A DNA stretch of 64,000 nucleotides. It comes from Megalonaias nervosa (lineage: Eukaryota > Mollusca > Bivalvia > Unionida > Unionidae). Position 1 is the first letter of the stretch. Every line of letters begins with the position of its first letter. Made by a program: the position numbers and the translations under genes. Where the stretch lies: assembly GCA_016617855.1 (NCBI GenBank), contig JAECUM010016717.1, positions 1-64,000 on the forward strand, given 5' to 3'. Shown here piece after piece: positions 1-9,018 of the stretch. The notes beneath the pieces were generated by a model. That model was not told where the DNA came from and did not search any database. It was given only the letters and a program-made list of their open reading frames with translations.

Positions 1-44
1 TCTTAGTGGACTCTTTACGAACAGTACATACCACTCCAAAAAGC

Positions 45-290
45 ATGAAAGTGGCTGCTTTAAATGTACACGAGAGACTCATTCTGCACAAAGCTTTGCG
101 CTTTCATCTTGATACTTCTCAACCTCTACTGGAAAAGAAGATTCGTCAACATTTAGGCACTGAAGATGTGTACGACGACGTGTGTGTAGCTTGTGACTTG
201 CACCCTCACTGGAAAGATGTACGTGACTGGAAAAGTTGGGGGTTTGAGGCATGGACAAAAGAAGTGGCACACTATGCCCAAGATTTGTAA
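45..290 (+). CDS. small unknown Ad1 protein, possibly 5' partial
   Basis: An open frame ends at 290. The first ATG is at 45 and gives about 81 residues, but the frame is open back to the window edge, so the true start may be outside. The C-terminal third is rich in tryptophan (W at four positions in about 20 residues) and has paired cysteines in DDVCVACDLHPHW, perhaps a small metal site. I recognise no family. It overlaps the start of the next gene by 17 bases. Its place next to the left end matches the accessory-gene position of adintoviruses, but that says little about function. Confidence 0.4.
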   Translation: MKVAALNVHERLILHKALRFHLDTSQPLLEKKIRQHLGTEDVYDDVCVACDLHPHWKDVRDWKSWGFEAWTKEVAHYAQDL

Positions 291-645
291 TCCTAAAAAA
301 TTAAAACGTTCCGTGAAAAAAGTAACTTTTAAACCAGTGTTAGTGACAGTGCCAGAAGAAGAAGAAGAAGAAGTCGTGACCGAGGAAAACCACTCTCTTC
401 AGGACAGGACCGTTATCGACATCCCCGAAACGCCATTCCGGGAGGACTCTTGTGTGACTGTGCCAAGGAGTGTAGAGACTCTAAGAACATTACACACTAC
501 CCCTACGATTTCACCTCTTGATCACCACAAATGTTGTACAGAGACTTGTTTATATTCCACTATGATCGTTTTGATGTGTCTTTTATTCATATACTTAACC
601 ATTTGGTTTTTATGTATTTTTGTCTTTCGTGTTGTTCACCATTAA
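274..645 (+). CDS. Ad1 C-terminally anchored membrane protein
   Basis: About 123 residues from the ATG at 274; a longer in-frame start at 193 lies inside the previous gene. The N-terminus is basic (KKLKRSVKK), residues 28-34 are an acidic glutamate run, and residues about 95-118 form one hydrophobic segment (YSTMIVLMCLLFIYLTIWFL) with a short tail. Such a protein would sit in a membrane with a charged N-terminal domain. The 3' part is repeated at 62,005-62,189 in Ad2 with clear similarity, including the hydrophobic segment, which supports a real gene. Family and exact role are unknown. Confidence 0.6.
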   Translation: MPKICNPKKLKRSVKKVTFKPVLVTVPEEEEEEVVTEENHSLQDRTVIDIPETPFREDSCVTVPRSVETLRTLHTTPTISPLDHHKCCTETCLYSTMIVLMCLLFIYLTIWFLCIFVFRVVHH

Positions 646-652
646 AGATGAC

Positions 653-658
653 AATAAA
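653..658 (+). terminator. polyadenylation signal AATAAA
   Basis: AATAAA lies 8 bases after the stop of the membrane protein gene; the Ad2 copy keeps AATAAA at the equivalent place (62,201-62,206). Confidence 0.6.
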
Positions 659-675
659 CGTGTCCTGAAAAAAAG

Positions 676-683
676 TATAAAAA
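676..683 (+). promoter_or_regulatory. TATA box before ATPase gene
   Basis: TATAAAAA lies 50 bases before the ATPase ATG. The same motif is kept at 62,223 in Ad2 with flanking similarity. The 20 bases between the polyadenylation signal and this box leave no room for a separate spacer. Confidence 0.6.
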
Positions 684-732
684 CTCTTGCCTTGTCTGTC
701 CTCGTGTCAAAAGTGACATTTCTTACACTACT

Positions 733-1460
733 ATGGCAACCTCTACTGTCTCTACTCCCTCTTCCTCCACTGTCAAAGTCATTGACGAACACGTAAATCG
801 GACTAGCTGGGAGGCCTTGTATCTTCGCCATCCCTTTAACATGCTCATTGCCGGACCTAGCGGTTCAGGCAAAACCGAATTTGTCAAACGTTTGATCGAA
901 CATAAACATCATTTGATCGATCGTCCACCTCAACGAATCGTGTGGTGTTACAAAGAGTGGCAATCGGCGTACAGCCTTCTGCGAGAAATCAAGGCGATTC
1001 CATCGTCTTTGTGGAAGGCATTCCTGGCGAGGACGACGGGATCGTGTCTGACCCTAGTCAAACTCATTTGGTTATTTTTGACGACATGTTAGGAGAAGAC
1101 GAAGAAGAAATTAAACTCTGGTTTACGCGCAAAGGGCATCATCGTAATGCCAGTGTCATTTACATCACCCAAAATTTGTTTCAACAAAGTAAAGCCCATC
1201 GTACCATCAGTCTCAATGCTCATTACGTGGTGTTGTTTAAAAGCCCTAGAGATAAATCGCAAGTACAAGTCTTAGCCAAACAGTTAGGAACGCCTTGGCT
1301 GACTCATGCGTACGACGATAACACTCAAACCCCACACGCTTATTTACTCGTGGATATAAAACCCACCACTCCCGATTATTTGCAATTTCGTACCCATCTG
1401 TTTCACCACTGGTGCCAAGACGGAGGGCCTGTCGTGTACACGTCCCCTTCGTCGACTTAA
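733..1460 (+). pseudogene. A32/FtsK-HerA-type genome packaging ATPase (frameshifted)
   Basis: The N-terminal part has a Walker A loop GPSGSGKTE at residues 41-49 after the ATG at 733. The frame is lost near 983-1000, and the other half (Walker B region HLVIFDDML, then VIYITQNLF and a C-terminal domain) is read in another frame to 1460. This is the packaging ATPase that pumps DNA into capsids of Polintons and other double jelly-roll viruses. Aligning to the Ad2 copy shows a one-base difference at the break, so the lesion is particular to Ad1. Product identity is secure; activity is not expected without frame correction. Confidence 0.85.
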
Positions 1461-1482
1461 TCACAATCACCAAAAAAAAGTC

Positions 1483-1490
1483 TATAAAAA
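1483..1490 (+). promoter_or_regulatory. TATA box before pX-like core gene 1
   Basis: TATAAAAA lies 38 bases before the ATG at 1528. It is matched by TATAAAA at 62,812 before the same gene in Ad2. Confidence 0.6.
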
Positions 1491-1527
1491 CCTTGGACAC
1501 TTTGGCTCTGTCTCACACATCGTCAGC

Positions 1528-2256
1528 ATGATGTCCCTTCAGTCTCATCTTCCCATCAAATTGATTCGTGCCTTGTACGGTATCAGTCGCGAAAAAATCC
1601 ACAAATACGTTCACGTGTCTTAGAAGCTAGTCTCAAAGAAGTCTTACGATGGTTTACGGTGACAGCACTTCAATTACTGCAAGGCATCATTCAGATTCCA
1701 CATCAAACCAAACATTTCTTTTGAGAGAAACAAAGTTGCCTTGACGCAGCTAGCCGATCCTCGCATCGACGCTCAAACCAAAGAGCAAATCATTTTGAAA
1801 CCTGGAGGTAGCGGTTCTCTAGGAGGTGTCATCATTCGTGCCCTCTTAAAATGGGATCCTAATGCTCCCAAAGTCGTCCCCAAGGAAAATGCCGCACCCA
1901 AACTTACCCAGAAGAAAAAGAAAAAGAGCAACGGTGTCAAGACCAGGTCACAGCCTCAGAAAAAGAAAAAGAAAAGTCCACAGAAAACAGTTTCTACCCG
2001 CAAGAGAGCGTCTCGGAAAACTTCTCCTCCAGCGGTGACACCTTCTTCCTCTTTAGCGGCAGTGGCCGCTGCTCACAAAGTACCTGCCCCCAAAATCAAA
2101 GTCCAAGAGAGAACGGGTGTGTTACAGAGTTTACTGGATTTGTCCAAGCAAGAACTGTCCCGAGTTAGTCCATTGCGAACTCCTCCACGACGTGTGTTAC
2201 CTGTCATCAAGTTGATACGACGTAAAGACAATCAGTGGCGACGCATTCCAGTATAA
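1528..2256 (+). pseudogene. basic virion core protein with pX-like domain and lysine-rich tail (broken)
   Basis: Three frame segments make up one gene: about 31 codons from the ATG at 1528 to a TAG at 1621, a middle segment containing LLQGIIQIPHQTK, and a long last segment to 2256. The middle and following part (QIILKPGGSGSLGGVI) aligns in pattern with the pX-like protein of the next gene, so the two are paralogs. The tail holds KKKKKSNG and KKKKKSP runs like DNA-condensing core proteins. The first frame break is at the same place in the Ad2 copy (near 62,945). Role in genome condensation or membrane activity is inferred from composition and family. Confidence 0.6.
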
Positions 2257-2259
2257 AAA
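2252..2259 (+). promoter_or_regulatory. TATA box overlapping a stop codon
   Basis: TATAAAAA contains the TAA stop (2254-2256) of the preceding gene and lies 54 bases before the next ATG at 2313. The same overlap exists at 63,737-63,744 in Ad2. Confidence 0.6.
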
Positions 2260-2312
2260 TGACCCGAGGCAAACAATAGGGATCAGTGTTTTGTGCTGCT
2301 CAATGCACAAAG

Positions 2313-2753
2313 ATGTCCCCTCCAAGACGTGCGCACCGTCACCATCGTCGTTCTTCTATCAAAAAAGTAAAAGGAAAAGGAAAAAGGAAATGACTGCCAC
2401 CTCGTTTAGCCAAACATTGGGGCATGTTGTCCATCCTGTCCAAGGCTCCTCTACCCATGCGAAAAACACTCATTCAAACTACCTCCAAAGACGTCATCGA
2501 TACCGTGTGCGAATGTTGTCTGAATGTCTTGAAAGGCACAATACCTTTGTCTAAACACCAGAAAGAATGCTTAGCCAAACATCGACACGTTCTTAGCCAA
2601 ATGGTCCAAAAGAAAATACCCATTGGTCAAAAGGAAAAGATGTTGGTGCAACGCGGAGGAATTTTATCCTTTTTACCCATGTTGCTGAAAGGAGTAATGG
2701 GAACAATAGGAGGACCCTTGCTGAAAGGAGCATTGGGAAACATCCTGGGATGA
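2313..2753 (+). pseudogene. pX-like membrane-active core protein (premature stop)
   Basis: From the ATG at 2313 the first 26 codons are Arg/His/Lys-rich. A TGA at 2391-2393 interrupts the frame, which then continues in phase to 2753. The C-terminal part has KQKECL/HRHVLSQMVQKKIP and MLVQRGGILSFLP, then a hydrophobic glycine-rich end. This resembles the small Polinton protein compared with adenovirus pX/Mu and thought to be membrane-active. The Ad2 copy reads through this region with extra codons, so the stop and a small deletion are specific to Ad1. Confidence 0.65.
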
Positions 2754-2828
2754 TGAAGATAAAAAGGTCCAAGAAGATAAAAGGGACCTTTGGAGTCAAA
2801 AGATCTCAGACGTGATCCTTGAAACCCG

Positions 2829-4558
2829 ATGGAAGGACGAAAACTGGCTTTAGTGCCTTACAAACGATGGATGGAATACCATCGTTGGCAAGAACAACGA
2901 ACCCCTCATTTACCTCCCAATCCTCATTTGACCGAAATGTCCCAGTTAAAACACGAATTGCAGTCGTTGATGGATCGCAGCGATTTGTCAGAAACGGAAA
3001 AATCGCAACGGTACGGTCAGTTGGTACAACGACAGAAACTCTTTCACCAAAAAGCTTTAGACGAAACAGCTCAACCCACTCTGAAAGATTTTAAGGCCTT
3101 GATAAAAAGTCCATCACCACCACTACCACCTACAATGGTCAAGACAGAAAGTCCACCACCACCAGTCCCAGTGATCAAGACAGAAAAAGAAGAAGAGCTT
3201 CAAACTCCACCAGAAAATGTACGCAAGTTAACAACATCAACTACATCCAGAAACGGTTGGATTGAAAAGATGATGGCTACTCCTTCTTCCTCAGAAGAGA
3301 AAACGAAAGCCAAGACAGAAGTGAAACAAGAACTGATTACCCCTGTTCAATCACCGTCTTCCTCAACACCTATTGCTCGTCGGACACGCAAAGCATTACA
3401 AACCAAGAAAATGCCACAGAAAGACAAGAGTAGCATCAGTGAAGATTGGACCACTTATTCAAAAATGGAGAAGGTGTTAGCCAGCATCTACTACGATCCA
3501 GGCCATCCCGCAGGTTACGGAGGAATTCAGAAATTGTATCGTGCTGCCAAAACTCGACTGAAAAGTATCCGTTTACCTCATGTAAACAAGCCACGTACAC
3601 CTTACACAAACCCATTCGACGAAAATTTTCCAGAAGTCGCACCCAAGTGGAGGGTATCGATCATCAATGGCAAGCCGATTTAGCCGATGTCTCTCATTTG
3701 GCCACCTACAATCGTGTCGACAAATATTTGTTTTGTGTCATCGACGTCTTTTCCAAATTTGCTTGGGTCGTACCATTGACTTCCAAATCGAGCAGTGAGT
3801 TAGTGCGAGCCCTCAAACTGGTGTTGAAACAAAGCGGTCGTCACCCTCTTCGATGGCAAACTGACAAAGGCACCGAATTTCTGAACCAAGCTTTCCAAGA
3901 AGAATTGAAGAAACGTGACATTCATTTTTTCACCACGGAGAATCCCGAAACCAAAGCCAGCATCGTGGAATGTTTTCAACGCACCTTGAAAGAACGCATG
4001 GGGAAATATTTTACGCATCAACACACTCTCAAGTACATCGACGTCTTGACACACCTTGTCCAATCGTACAACCAATCTTACCATCGGAGCATTGGGCGTG
4101 CCCCCCAAGAAGTGACAGCTGACAACGAAGTGGTCGTCTTCGAGCGTCTGTTTGGTACGTCCCCAACAGTGACTGTCCCCAAGAAAGGTGGAGTGTTGGC
4201 ATTAGGAGATTGGGTGCGCATTGGCAAAACCAAAAGCACTTTCGACAAAGGTTACTTACCCAACTGGACCACTGAATTGTTTCGTGTCACTGAACGAGTG
4301 CGTGGCCGTTATTCTCCTGTCTATAAATTGGAAGACATGAACGGGGAAGTGTTAAAAGGAACGTTTTACTTGCCCAAGTTACAACGTGTGACCAAAAAAG
4401 AAGACGACGTGTACGAGATAGAAAGCATTCTCGATCGAAGAACTCGTAAAGTGGGAAAACGACGTGTCAAAGGAGTCAAAGTACATTGAAAAGGATATCC
4501 TCCTAGTTTTGACTCTTGGATCGACGCTTCGCAACTCATCGACTATAAAAAGAAGTGA
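2829..4558 (+). pseudogene. Polinton integrase (rve) with chromodomain end; frameshift and nonsense
   Basis: Residues 1-200 are a proline/serine/lysine-rich region beginning GRKLALVPYKRW, which in other adintoviruses can be a separate protein; here it is in frame with the integrase start (YYDPGHPAGYGG). The frame shifts near 3590, and the catalytic core follows: QWQADLADV, TDKGTEF and ASIVECF give the DDE residues. The terminal part (GDWVRIGKT, FDKGYLPNW) leads into a chromodomain cut by TGA at 4487-4489, where a tryptophan codon is expected; the frame then runs to TGA 4556-4558. Integrases of this kind insert the element and make short target duplications. Confidence 0.9.
4544..4551 (+). promoter_or_regulatory. 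TATA box inside integrase 3' codons
   Basis: TATAAAAA is formed by the last integrase codons (reading YKK) and lies 13 bases before the next ATG at 4564. That spacing is short, so the transcription start may serve a later ATG or only part of this gene. Confidence 0.4.
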
Positions 4559-4563
4559 CCATC

Positions 4564-5112
4564 ATGCTTTTCAACACAACCTCAGCTACTGCAGTGACCA
4601 CTCCTTCCCCCAGTTCTTCTCTGCAAGATCTACAAAAGCAACCCTTGTGGGTGTGGTGTGGAGAACGTGTGCCTAAAATGCAAATCGTTTATCTCTGCCA
4701 AATCTTTGTGGTGTATTGTGTCATCGGTGCTGGAATTGCCAATTTGAGTTTGCAACAAGGAGACAAACAATTGTGGACTATTTTACCTAGCAGTTGCATT
4801 GGTTACCTTCTTCCCAATCCGTCTCTGAAATATTCCTCGAAAGGAAACAACAACGGGAGTCTCGTGTCCAACGTTAGTCCCCCTTCCAACAGTCACCCTA
4901 ACCATCCTCTTTTAGACACTCCTCTGACTTCCAGTGACTCCTCGGACATTAGAACTCTGGAATTATCAACAACCAATTTTACTTCACGTTACCCAGTGAC
5001 AGTTTCATGGAGGTGTTTCCCAATAACACTTTGTGCTGTTTCTCGGCCAGATTACCTCAAGCCATCCAACTGGATCACGAAGCCCATTGGGAAGTGGCTT
5101 TGGTTGAAATGA
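4564..5112 (+). CDS. small membrane protein with conserved YLLPNPS motif
   Basis: About 182 residues. A hydrophobic segment at residues 40-62 (MQIVYLCQIFVVYCVIGAGI) is followed by GDKQLWTILPSSCIGYLLPNPS, a pattern I associate with a small membrane protein common in adintovirus/Polinton gene sets. Residues after about 100 are low-complexity Ser/Pro/Asn. The last 35 codons overlap the penton gene in another frame, so the natural stop may be earlier and the overlap a decay effect. Function unknown. Confidence 0.6.
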   Translation: MLFNTTSATAVTTPSPSSSLQDLQKQPLWVWCGERVPKMQIVYLCQIFVVYCVIGAGIANLSLQQGDKQLWTILPSSCIGYLLPNPSLKYSSKGNNNGSLVSNVSPPSNSHPNHPLLDTPLTSSDSSDIRTLELSTTNFTSRYPVTVSWRCFPITLCAVSRPDYLKPSNWITKPIGKWLWLK

Positions 5113-5877
5113 TTCACCCTACACAAATCAAAAACATCGTCGAAAATGAAAACACTTTTAAGGTAGAAGTTTATGACGAACAAGTGCAACAAGCCATGGA
5201 TGAACGCGCCAGTGTAGCTGACTCTATGAAATCACAAGACCCCAAAACAAAACGAACCAGTTATCTGTTGAATATTCCTGCGGGCTACTATTTTTGTGAT
5301 CAACATTTGGTGAACGCCATTGCTGACAGGTTCAATTTCATGTTTGGTAAAGCCTTGGAGAAAGCCAGAAGAAGTGTAACGATCGAGTACCACAAAATAG
5401 CTCGTCGCCTAAAAATGAAATTTTCAGAGGACAAAGTATTGGCCATTACATTTTGTCCTGAATTGTATGACATTTTGGGTGGAGACACCAAGTTGATCAA
5501 GATGAAAAACGAAATACCAGCCATGACTGGTAACTTGGATTTTGCGAAATATTTTCGATTCCCCGTAGAAATGAACCAAGGACTGAATTTTGATGTTTGT
5601 GTATTCCGATGTGGTGGAGTACAACGTGGTGGGACACACCTCCGTACCGTTACTGCGTGTCATTCCTTTCAAAGTGGATTCTGCCACGGCTGCTGACGAG
5701 GAAGATGGAAACACCTATCATGTTCACCACGAATTTGTACATCCTCACTATTTACCCGTCAGTAAGTTGTATTTTGACACTGTCAACATTACTATAAAAG
5801 GAGATCTGGGACAAAATATTCCATTCACCAAAGGGAAAGTCACAGTGAAACTCCATTTTCGAAAACGATTACTCTAA
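5007..5877 (+). pseudogene. penton-like minor capsid protein (frameshifted)
   Basis: From the ATG at 5007 the frame reads MEVFPNNTLCCFSARLP and HWEVALVEMIHP, typical of the N-terminal region of Polinton minor capsid (penton base) proteins. In-frame sequence upstream (FYFTLPSDS from 4977) also belongs to the family, but no ATG precedes it before the TAG at 4950, so the original start seems lost or 5007 is used. A frameshift near 5590 puts the C-terminal 90 codons (VIPFKVDSATA to VKLHFRKRLL) in another frame. Predicted role: capsid vertex jelly-roll protein. Confidence 0.8.
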
Positions 5878-5944
5878 CCCTTTGTCAGTCATGTATCCTG
5901 TGTACCAAGGAGTCGCTTGACAGCGAGGACATGGTTTAGGTGAT

Positions 5945-6331
5945 ATGCTCAAATCAGCCTTTCTTAAAGTGGCTCCCGTTTTGAAACCGATGATGACACG
6001 GGGATTGCACGCCTTAAAAGATGCCGCGTTGACGCACGGCAAAGAATTTCTCCAAAATGTCATCATTGACAAGCAAAACCCCAAAGAAGCTTTCTTGAGA
6101 GCAGGCAAAAATGTCTTGCTTCAAACGGGCAAAGACATTTTGGGCGGGCAAAAAACTCCTATAAATGTCCTGGGCAATACCGAGTCAGGCATTCCTGCTT
6201 CCCTGACACCGCAGCAAGGACAAGGCAGAAAAAGACGACGAAAACACCCCTTCAGAGGACTTCACGCCCATAGAGCTAGAAAGACAAAGAAAAGAAAAAC
6301 TGTCCGAGAGTTAGACGTTTTTGATTATTAA
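5945..6331 (+). CDS. basic virion core protein, pVI/pX-like
   Basis: An open frame of 128 codons. The N-terminal half is an amphipathic helix-rich segment (LKSAFLKVAPVLKPMMTRGL), and the C-terminal half is strongly basic (GRKRRRKHPFRG and RARKTKKRKTVR). Placed between penton and MCP, it fits the DNA-binding core or membrane-active internal proteins of adintoviruses. No domain is certain. The frame is intact, unlike both neighbours. Polinton B has a comparable gene just before its MCP (38,310-38,756). Confidence 0.6.
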   Translation: MLKSAFLKVAPVLKPMMTRGLHALKDAALTHGKEFLQNVIIDKQNPKEAFLRAGKNVLLQTGKDILGGQKTPINVLGNTESGIPASLTPQQGQGRKRRRKHPFRGLHAHRARKTKKRKTVRELDVFDY

Positions 6332-6394
6332 AAAAAGAAAATGATGCTCCGAGAGTCTTGTGCTTGATCCAAGTCGGAACTGGATCTGTTTGCC

Positions 6395-7660
6395 ATGCCA
6401 CCTACTATGATGACGATGCAAGAATCCCAATGGGTCGAATTTCATTCCGTTTCCTCTTTGACGGATTAAACTCCCATCGAGTTTGAAATCAAAGGACAAC
6501 CCGAAGATTACATCGATCTGAATAGCAGTTACTTGTATCTGAAACTGCAAGTGATCAAAACCGACAACACCAATCCGGGAGCCGATGCCAGAGTAGCTCC
6601 CGTCAACAATTTCATACATTCCTTGTTCAGCGAAGTGGATTTGTACTTGAATAACAAACTGGTCAGCAGCAGTATGGATACTTACCCTTACCGAGCGTAC
6701 CTAGAAAATCTCTTGACTTACGGAAAAGAGGCCAAGAACACTCATCTGGATGCTTACGTGGTATGGAAACCTGACACCGCAGGTGAAGACACGTTTAACG
6801 ACAGAGCCCTGACAGCCGACGACAATCCTCACAATGTGGGTTTTAACAACCGTCGAAGGTAGATCCTGCAAGGTCGTAGTTTAGAACTGATGGATCGCTT
6901 GCATTTGGACATGTGGTTGCAAGACAAGTATTTGCTGAACGGAGTGGATATTCGCCTGAGACTCAATCGCAGCAGTGTCGCTTTCCATTTCATGGCTCAT
7001 GCCAACGAGAACAAAACCATCATCCAGGAAGCCAGACTTTACGTGCGACGCGTAGAAGTGTTACCTAAAGCGGGAAACGACATCAGTCAAACATTGAGCA
7101 GATCGACTGCCAAGTATTTGATACGACGTGTAGAAGTGAAAACGTTCACCATTGCTGCTGGACTCCGATCCAAGATCGAAGATCATTTGTTCCAAGGACA
7201 GTTACCCAAACGTTTATTCGTTGGCATCGTCAGTTATGCAGCCCTCAACGGAGCCCACGATCAAAATCCTTTCCAGTTTAAGCACTACAGAGTGTCCAAG
7301 ATCGAAGTCAGTCGCGATGGCAAGACCTTGTGTACCAGACCCTTCGAACCTAACTTTGCCCAGAAGAATTACTTGAGATCGTACTTGTCCCTGTACGAAG
7401 CTACCGGACAAGTAGGAACCAATACCAGTCACGGTATTTCGTACGAGGATTATGTAGGAGGTTACACTTTGTGGGCCTTTGATTTCACTCCAGACCAAGG
7501 CAGCGACGAGAGACATTTCCACCCTATAAAATCTGGTTAACTGCGTGTGCAACTTCAGTTTGCAGAAGCTCTCACCGAGATGGTGAACGTCATCTTGTAT
7601 GCCGAATTTGATAATACCTTAGAAATCAACAGTTTGAGAGAAGTCATTCTAGACTATTAG
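6395..7660 (+). pseudogene. major capsid protein, double jelly-roll (three in-frame stops)
   Basis: A single reading frame of about 421 codons runs from the ATG at 6395 to TAG at 7658-7660, interrupted only by TAA 6467, TAG 6860 and TAA 7538. Recognisable parts are VNNFIHSLFSEVDLYLNNKL, YPYRAYLENLLTYG, LMDRLHLDMWLQDKYLLNGV and the C-terminal VILYAEFDNTLEINSLREV, which mark the hexon-like MCP of Polintons/adintoviruses. This protein forms the pseudo-hexagonal capsid lattice. There are no frameshifts, so decay by point mutation looks recent relative to other genes here. Neighbours are the core protein upstream and the Cys/His protein 6 bases downstream. Confidence 0.88.
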
Positions 7661-7665
7661 AAACA

Positions 7666-8172
7666 ATGGAAGACTCCTATCCCTCACTGAACGACAGAGA
7701 ATCTTTGGAGATGGAATGGGAGGATAGCGTGAAAACAGAACCCCAAGACCAAGACAAAGAGAACGAGGTAGTGGTCACGTCCAGATGGCCAGAACAAGAA
7801 CAACATTTAGTGTCCTGTTTTGTTAAACACCTGGCGGATAAAATTACGGAATTGACCAAGAAAGATTGCTATAGATGTCAAAACGATCATCCCAGTCAAA
7901 TTCAAGACGATAAATGTATGATGATGAGTCAAGAAGAAAAATTGGACGAGTATCTGGACGAGGCTTGGAGTCTCATCTCGGAAGAAGCAGTGTTGCATGA
8001 GTGGTATAAAGGCTTGCGTGATCATTCCTGCCCTCCATTGACTACTCTAGAGGTCTATCGCATCGAAGCTCTCTTAGCCCAGAGTGCGGAGACAAGGCGA
8101 AGAAACGGCTACTTGACAGATCGTTTCAAACAAAAAGTCAGAATTGAATTGATGGATTATCATTACCTGTGA
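7666..8172 (+). CDS. conserved Cys/His protein of adintoviruses, function unknown
   Basis: Intact frame of 168 codons starting 6 bases after the MCP stop. The N-terminus is acidic. A compact motif at residues 68-84 (C68, C71, H75, C84, with DHPSQ between) suggests a zinc site. The phrase C-x2-C-x3-HPSQ-x7-C is one I recall from an uncharacterised protein family linked to Polinton-like elements. The rest is helical and acidic (EEKLDEYLDEAW). No enzymatic motif is visible. Confidence 0.65.
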   Translation: MEDSYPSLNDRESLEMEWEDSVKTEPQDQDKENEVVVTSRWPEQEQHLVSCFVKHLADKITELTKKDCYRCQNDHPSQIQDDKCMMMSQEEKLDEYLDEAWSLISEEAVLHEWYKGLRDHSCPPLTTLEVYRIEALLAQSAETRRRNGYLTDRFKQKVRIELMDYHYL

Positions 8173-8208
8173 AAAAAACAACACACAAAAAAAAAAAAAA
8201 AAAAAAAA

Positions 8209-8739
8209 ATGGATACCTTTGAACTTTGTTACCTTTTGAACAATAGTTCGAATACTGATTCTTGGAATCCTGTCGTGTGCGCTAAAGACCATCAAGCTTA
8301 TGTCATCAACACGGACGAAAGTCATCTCCCAGGAACTCATAGGGTTGCCGTCTACTTCCCTCAAGAGGATTGGGTGGAATATTTTGATTCGTATGGATTA
8401 CCATCTTTGGAAGACGATATCATTGACTTTATGAGAAGAAATGCCCAGACGACACGATTCAATAATGTGAAATTACAAGGCACAGATTCCATGGTGTGTG
8501 GACAATATTGTGTGTATTTTCTTCATCAACGCAGTCTTGGATATCCTTTAGAACATTTAGAGACTTATTTTGATCGTCACTCTTCTAGAAATGATAAGAA
8601 AGTAGATCGATGGTTTTGTGACCATTATGGCTATCTTTTGTCTTTAGCTAGGAAACGTAGTGTACATCAATGGCCTCATGACTTCCATCAATGGAAATCT
8701 CACATGATTTCACAACGTTGTCAACCTTGTCAAAAATAA
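8209..8739 (+). CDS. adenain-like cysteine protease, intact
   Basis: 176 codons, fully open. It has the adenovirus protease (C5) layout: His44 in PGTHRVAVYF, Asp60 in YFDSYG, Gln90 in LQGTDS (oxyanion) and Cys97 in MVCGQYCVYFL. The usual tryptophan after the histidine is Arg45. Length fits maturation proteases of Polintons (about 150-220 residues), which cut core and capsid precursors. A run of about 20 adenines sits immediately before the ATG, and an AATAAA signal follows at 8,792. It is the best preserved enzyme of Ad1. Confidence 0.9.
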   Translation: MDTFELCYLLNNSSNTDSWNPVVCAKDHQAYVINTDESHLPGTHRVAVYFPQEDWVEYFDSYGLPSLEDDIIDFMRRNAQTTRFNNVKLQGTDSMVCGQYCVYFLHQRSLGYPLEHLETYFDRHSSRNDKKVDRWFCDHYGYLLSLARKRSVHQWPHDFHQWKSHMISQRCQPCQK

Positions 8740-9018
8740 TTTGTTTGATGTTATTGTTACTTGTTAATGGTTAGTAGTTGATTATTGGCTGAATAAAAAA
8801 TGTCGTGTTTTTGAAAAAATGTGTCTGTCGTTTGTTTTCAAAAAAAAAGGCTGTGAATATATGCTCTTTGACTTTCTCTCTATCCCTCACCATGACATTC
8901 GCTATCATAGCGTTCCGACACTAAAACCTAGTAGGGATGTTTTCTATCGCGTCCGCGTTTGAACCACATAAAGCGGTTTGGTCTCCAGTCTGGCCATCCA
9001 CTGTTGACTCGTCAACCT
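8740..9018 (+). other. intergenic: protease 3' end and promoter of cassette 1
   Basis: Contains AATAAA at 8,792-8,797. From about 8,930 it has a promoter-like block sharing GGGATGTTT, a GTCCG/GTTCG motif, a CATAAAGC TATA-like element and TCAGTCTGGC/CATTGTTGACT words with the fronts of the next two cassettes. Confidence 0.5.
8792..8797 (+). terminator. polyadenylation signal AATAAA
   Basis: AATAAA lies 52 bases after the protease stop, followed by GT-rich sequence. The three genes downstream use a different 3' end type. Confidence 0.6.

Noticed and set aside
6395..7660. stop-codon reassignment or readthrough
   Set aside because: TAA, TAG and TGA all occur as breaks in different genes together with frameshifts, and intact genes (8209-8739, 50142-50621) end at ordinary stops. 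Decay is simpler.
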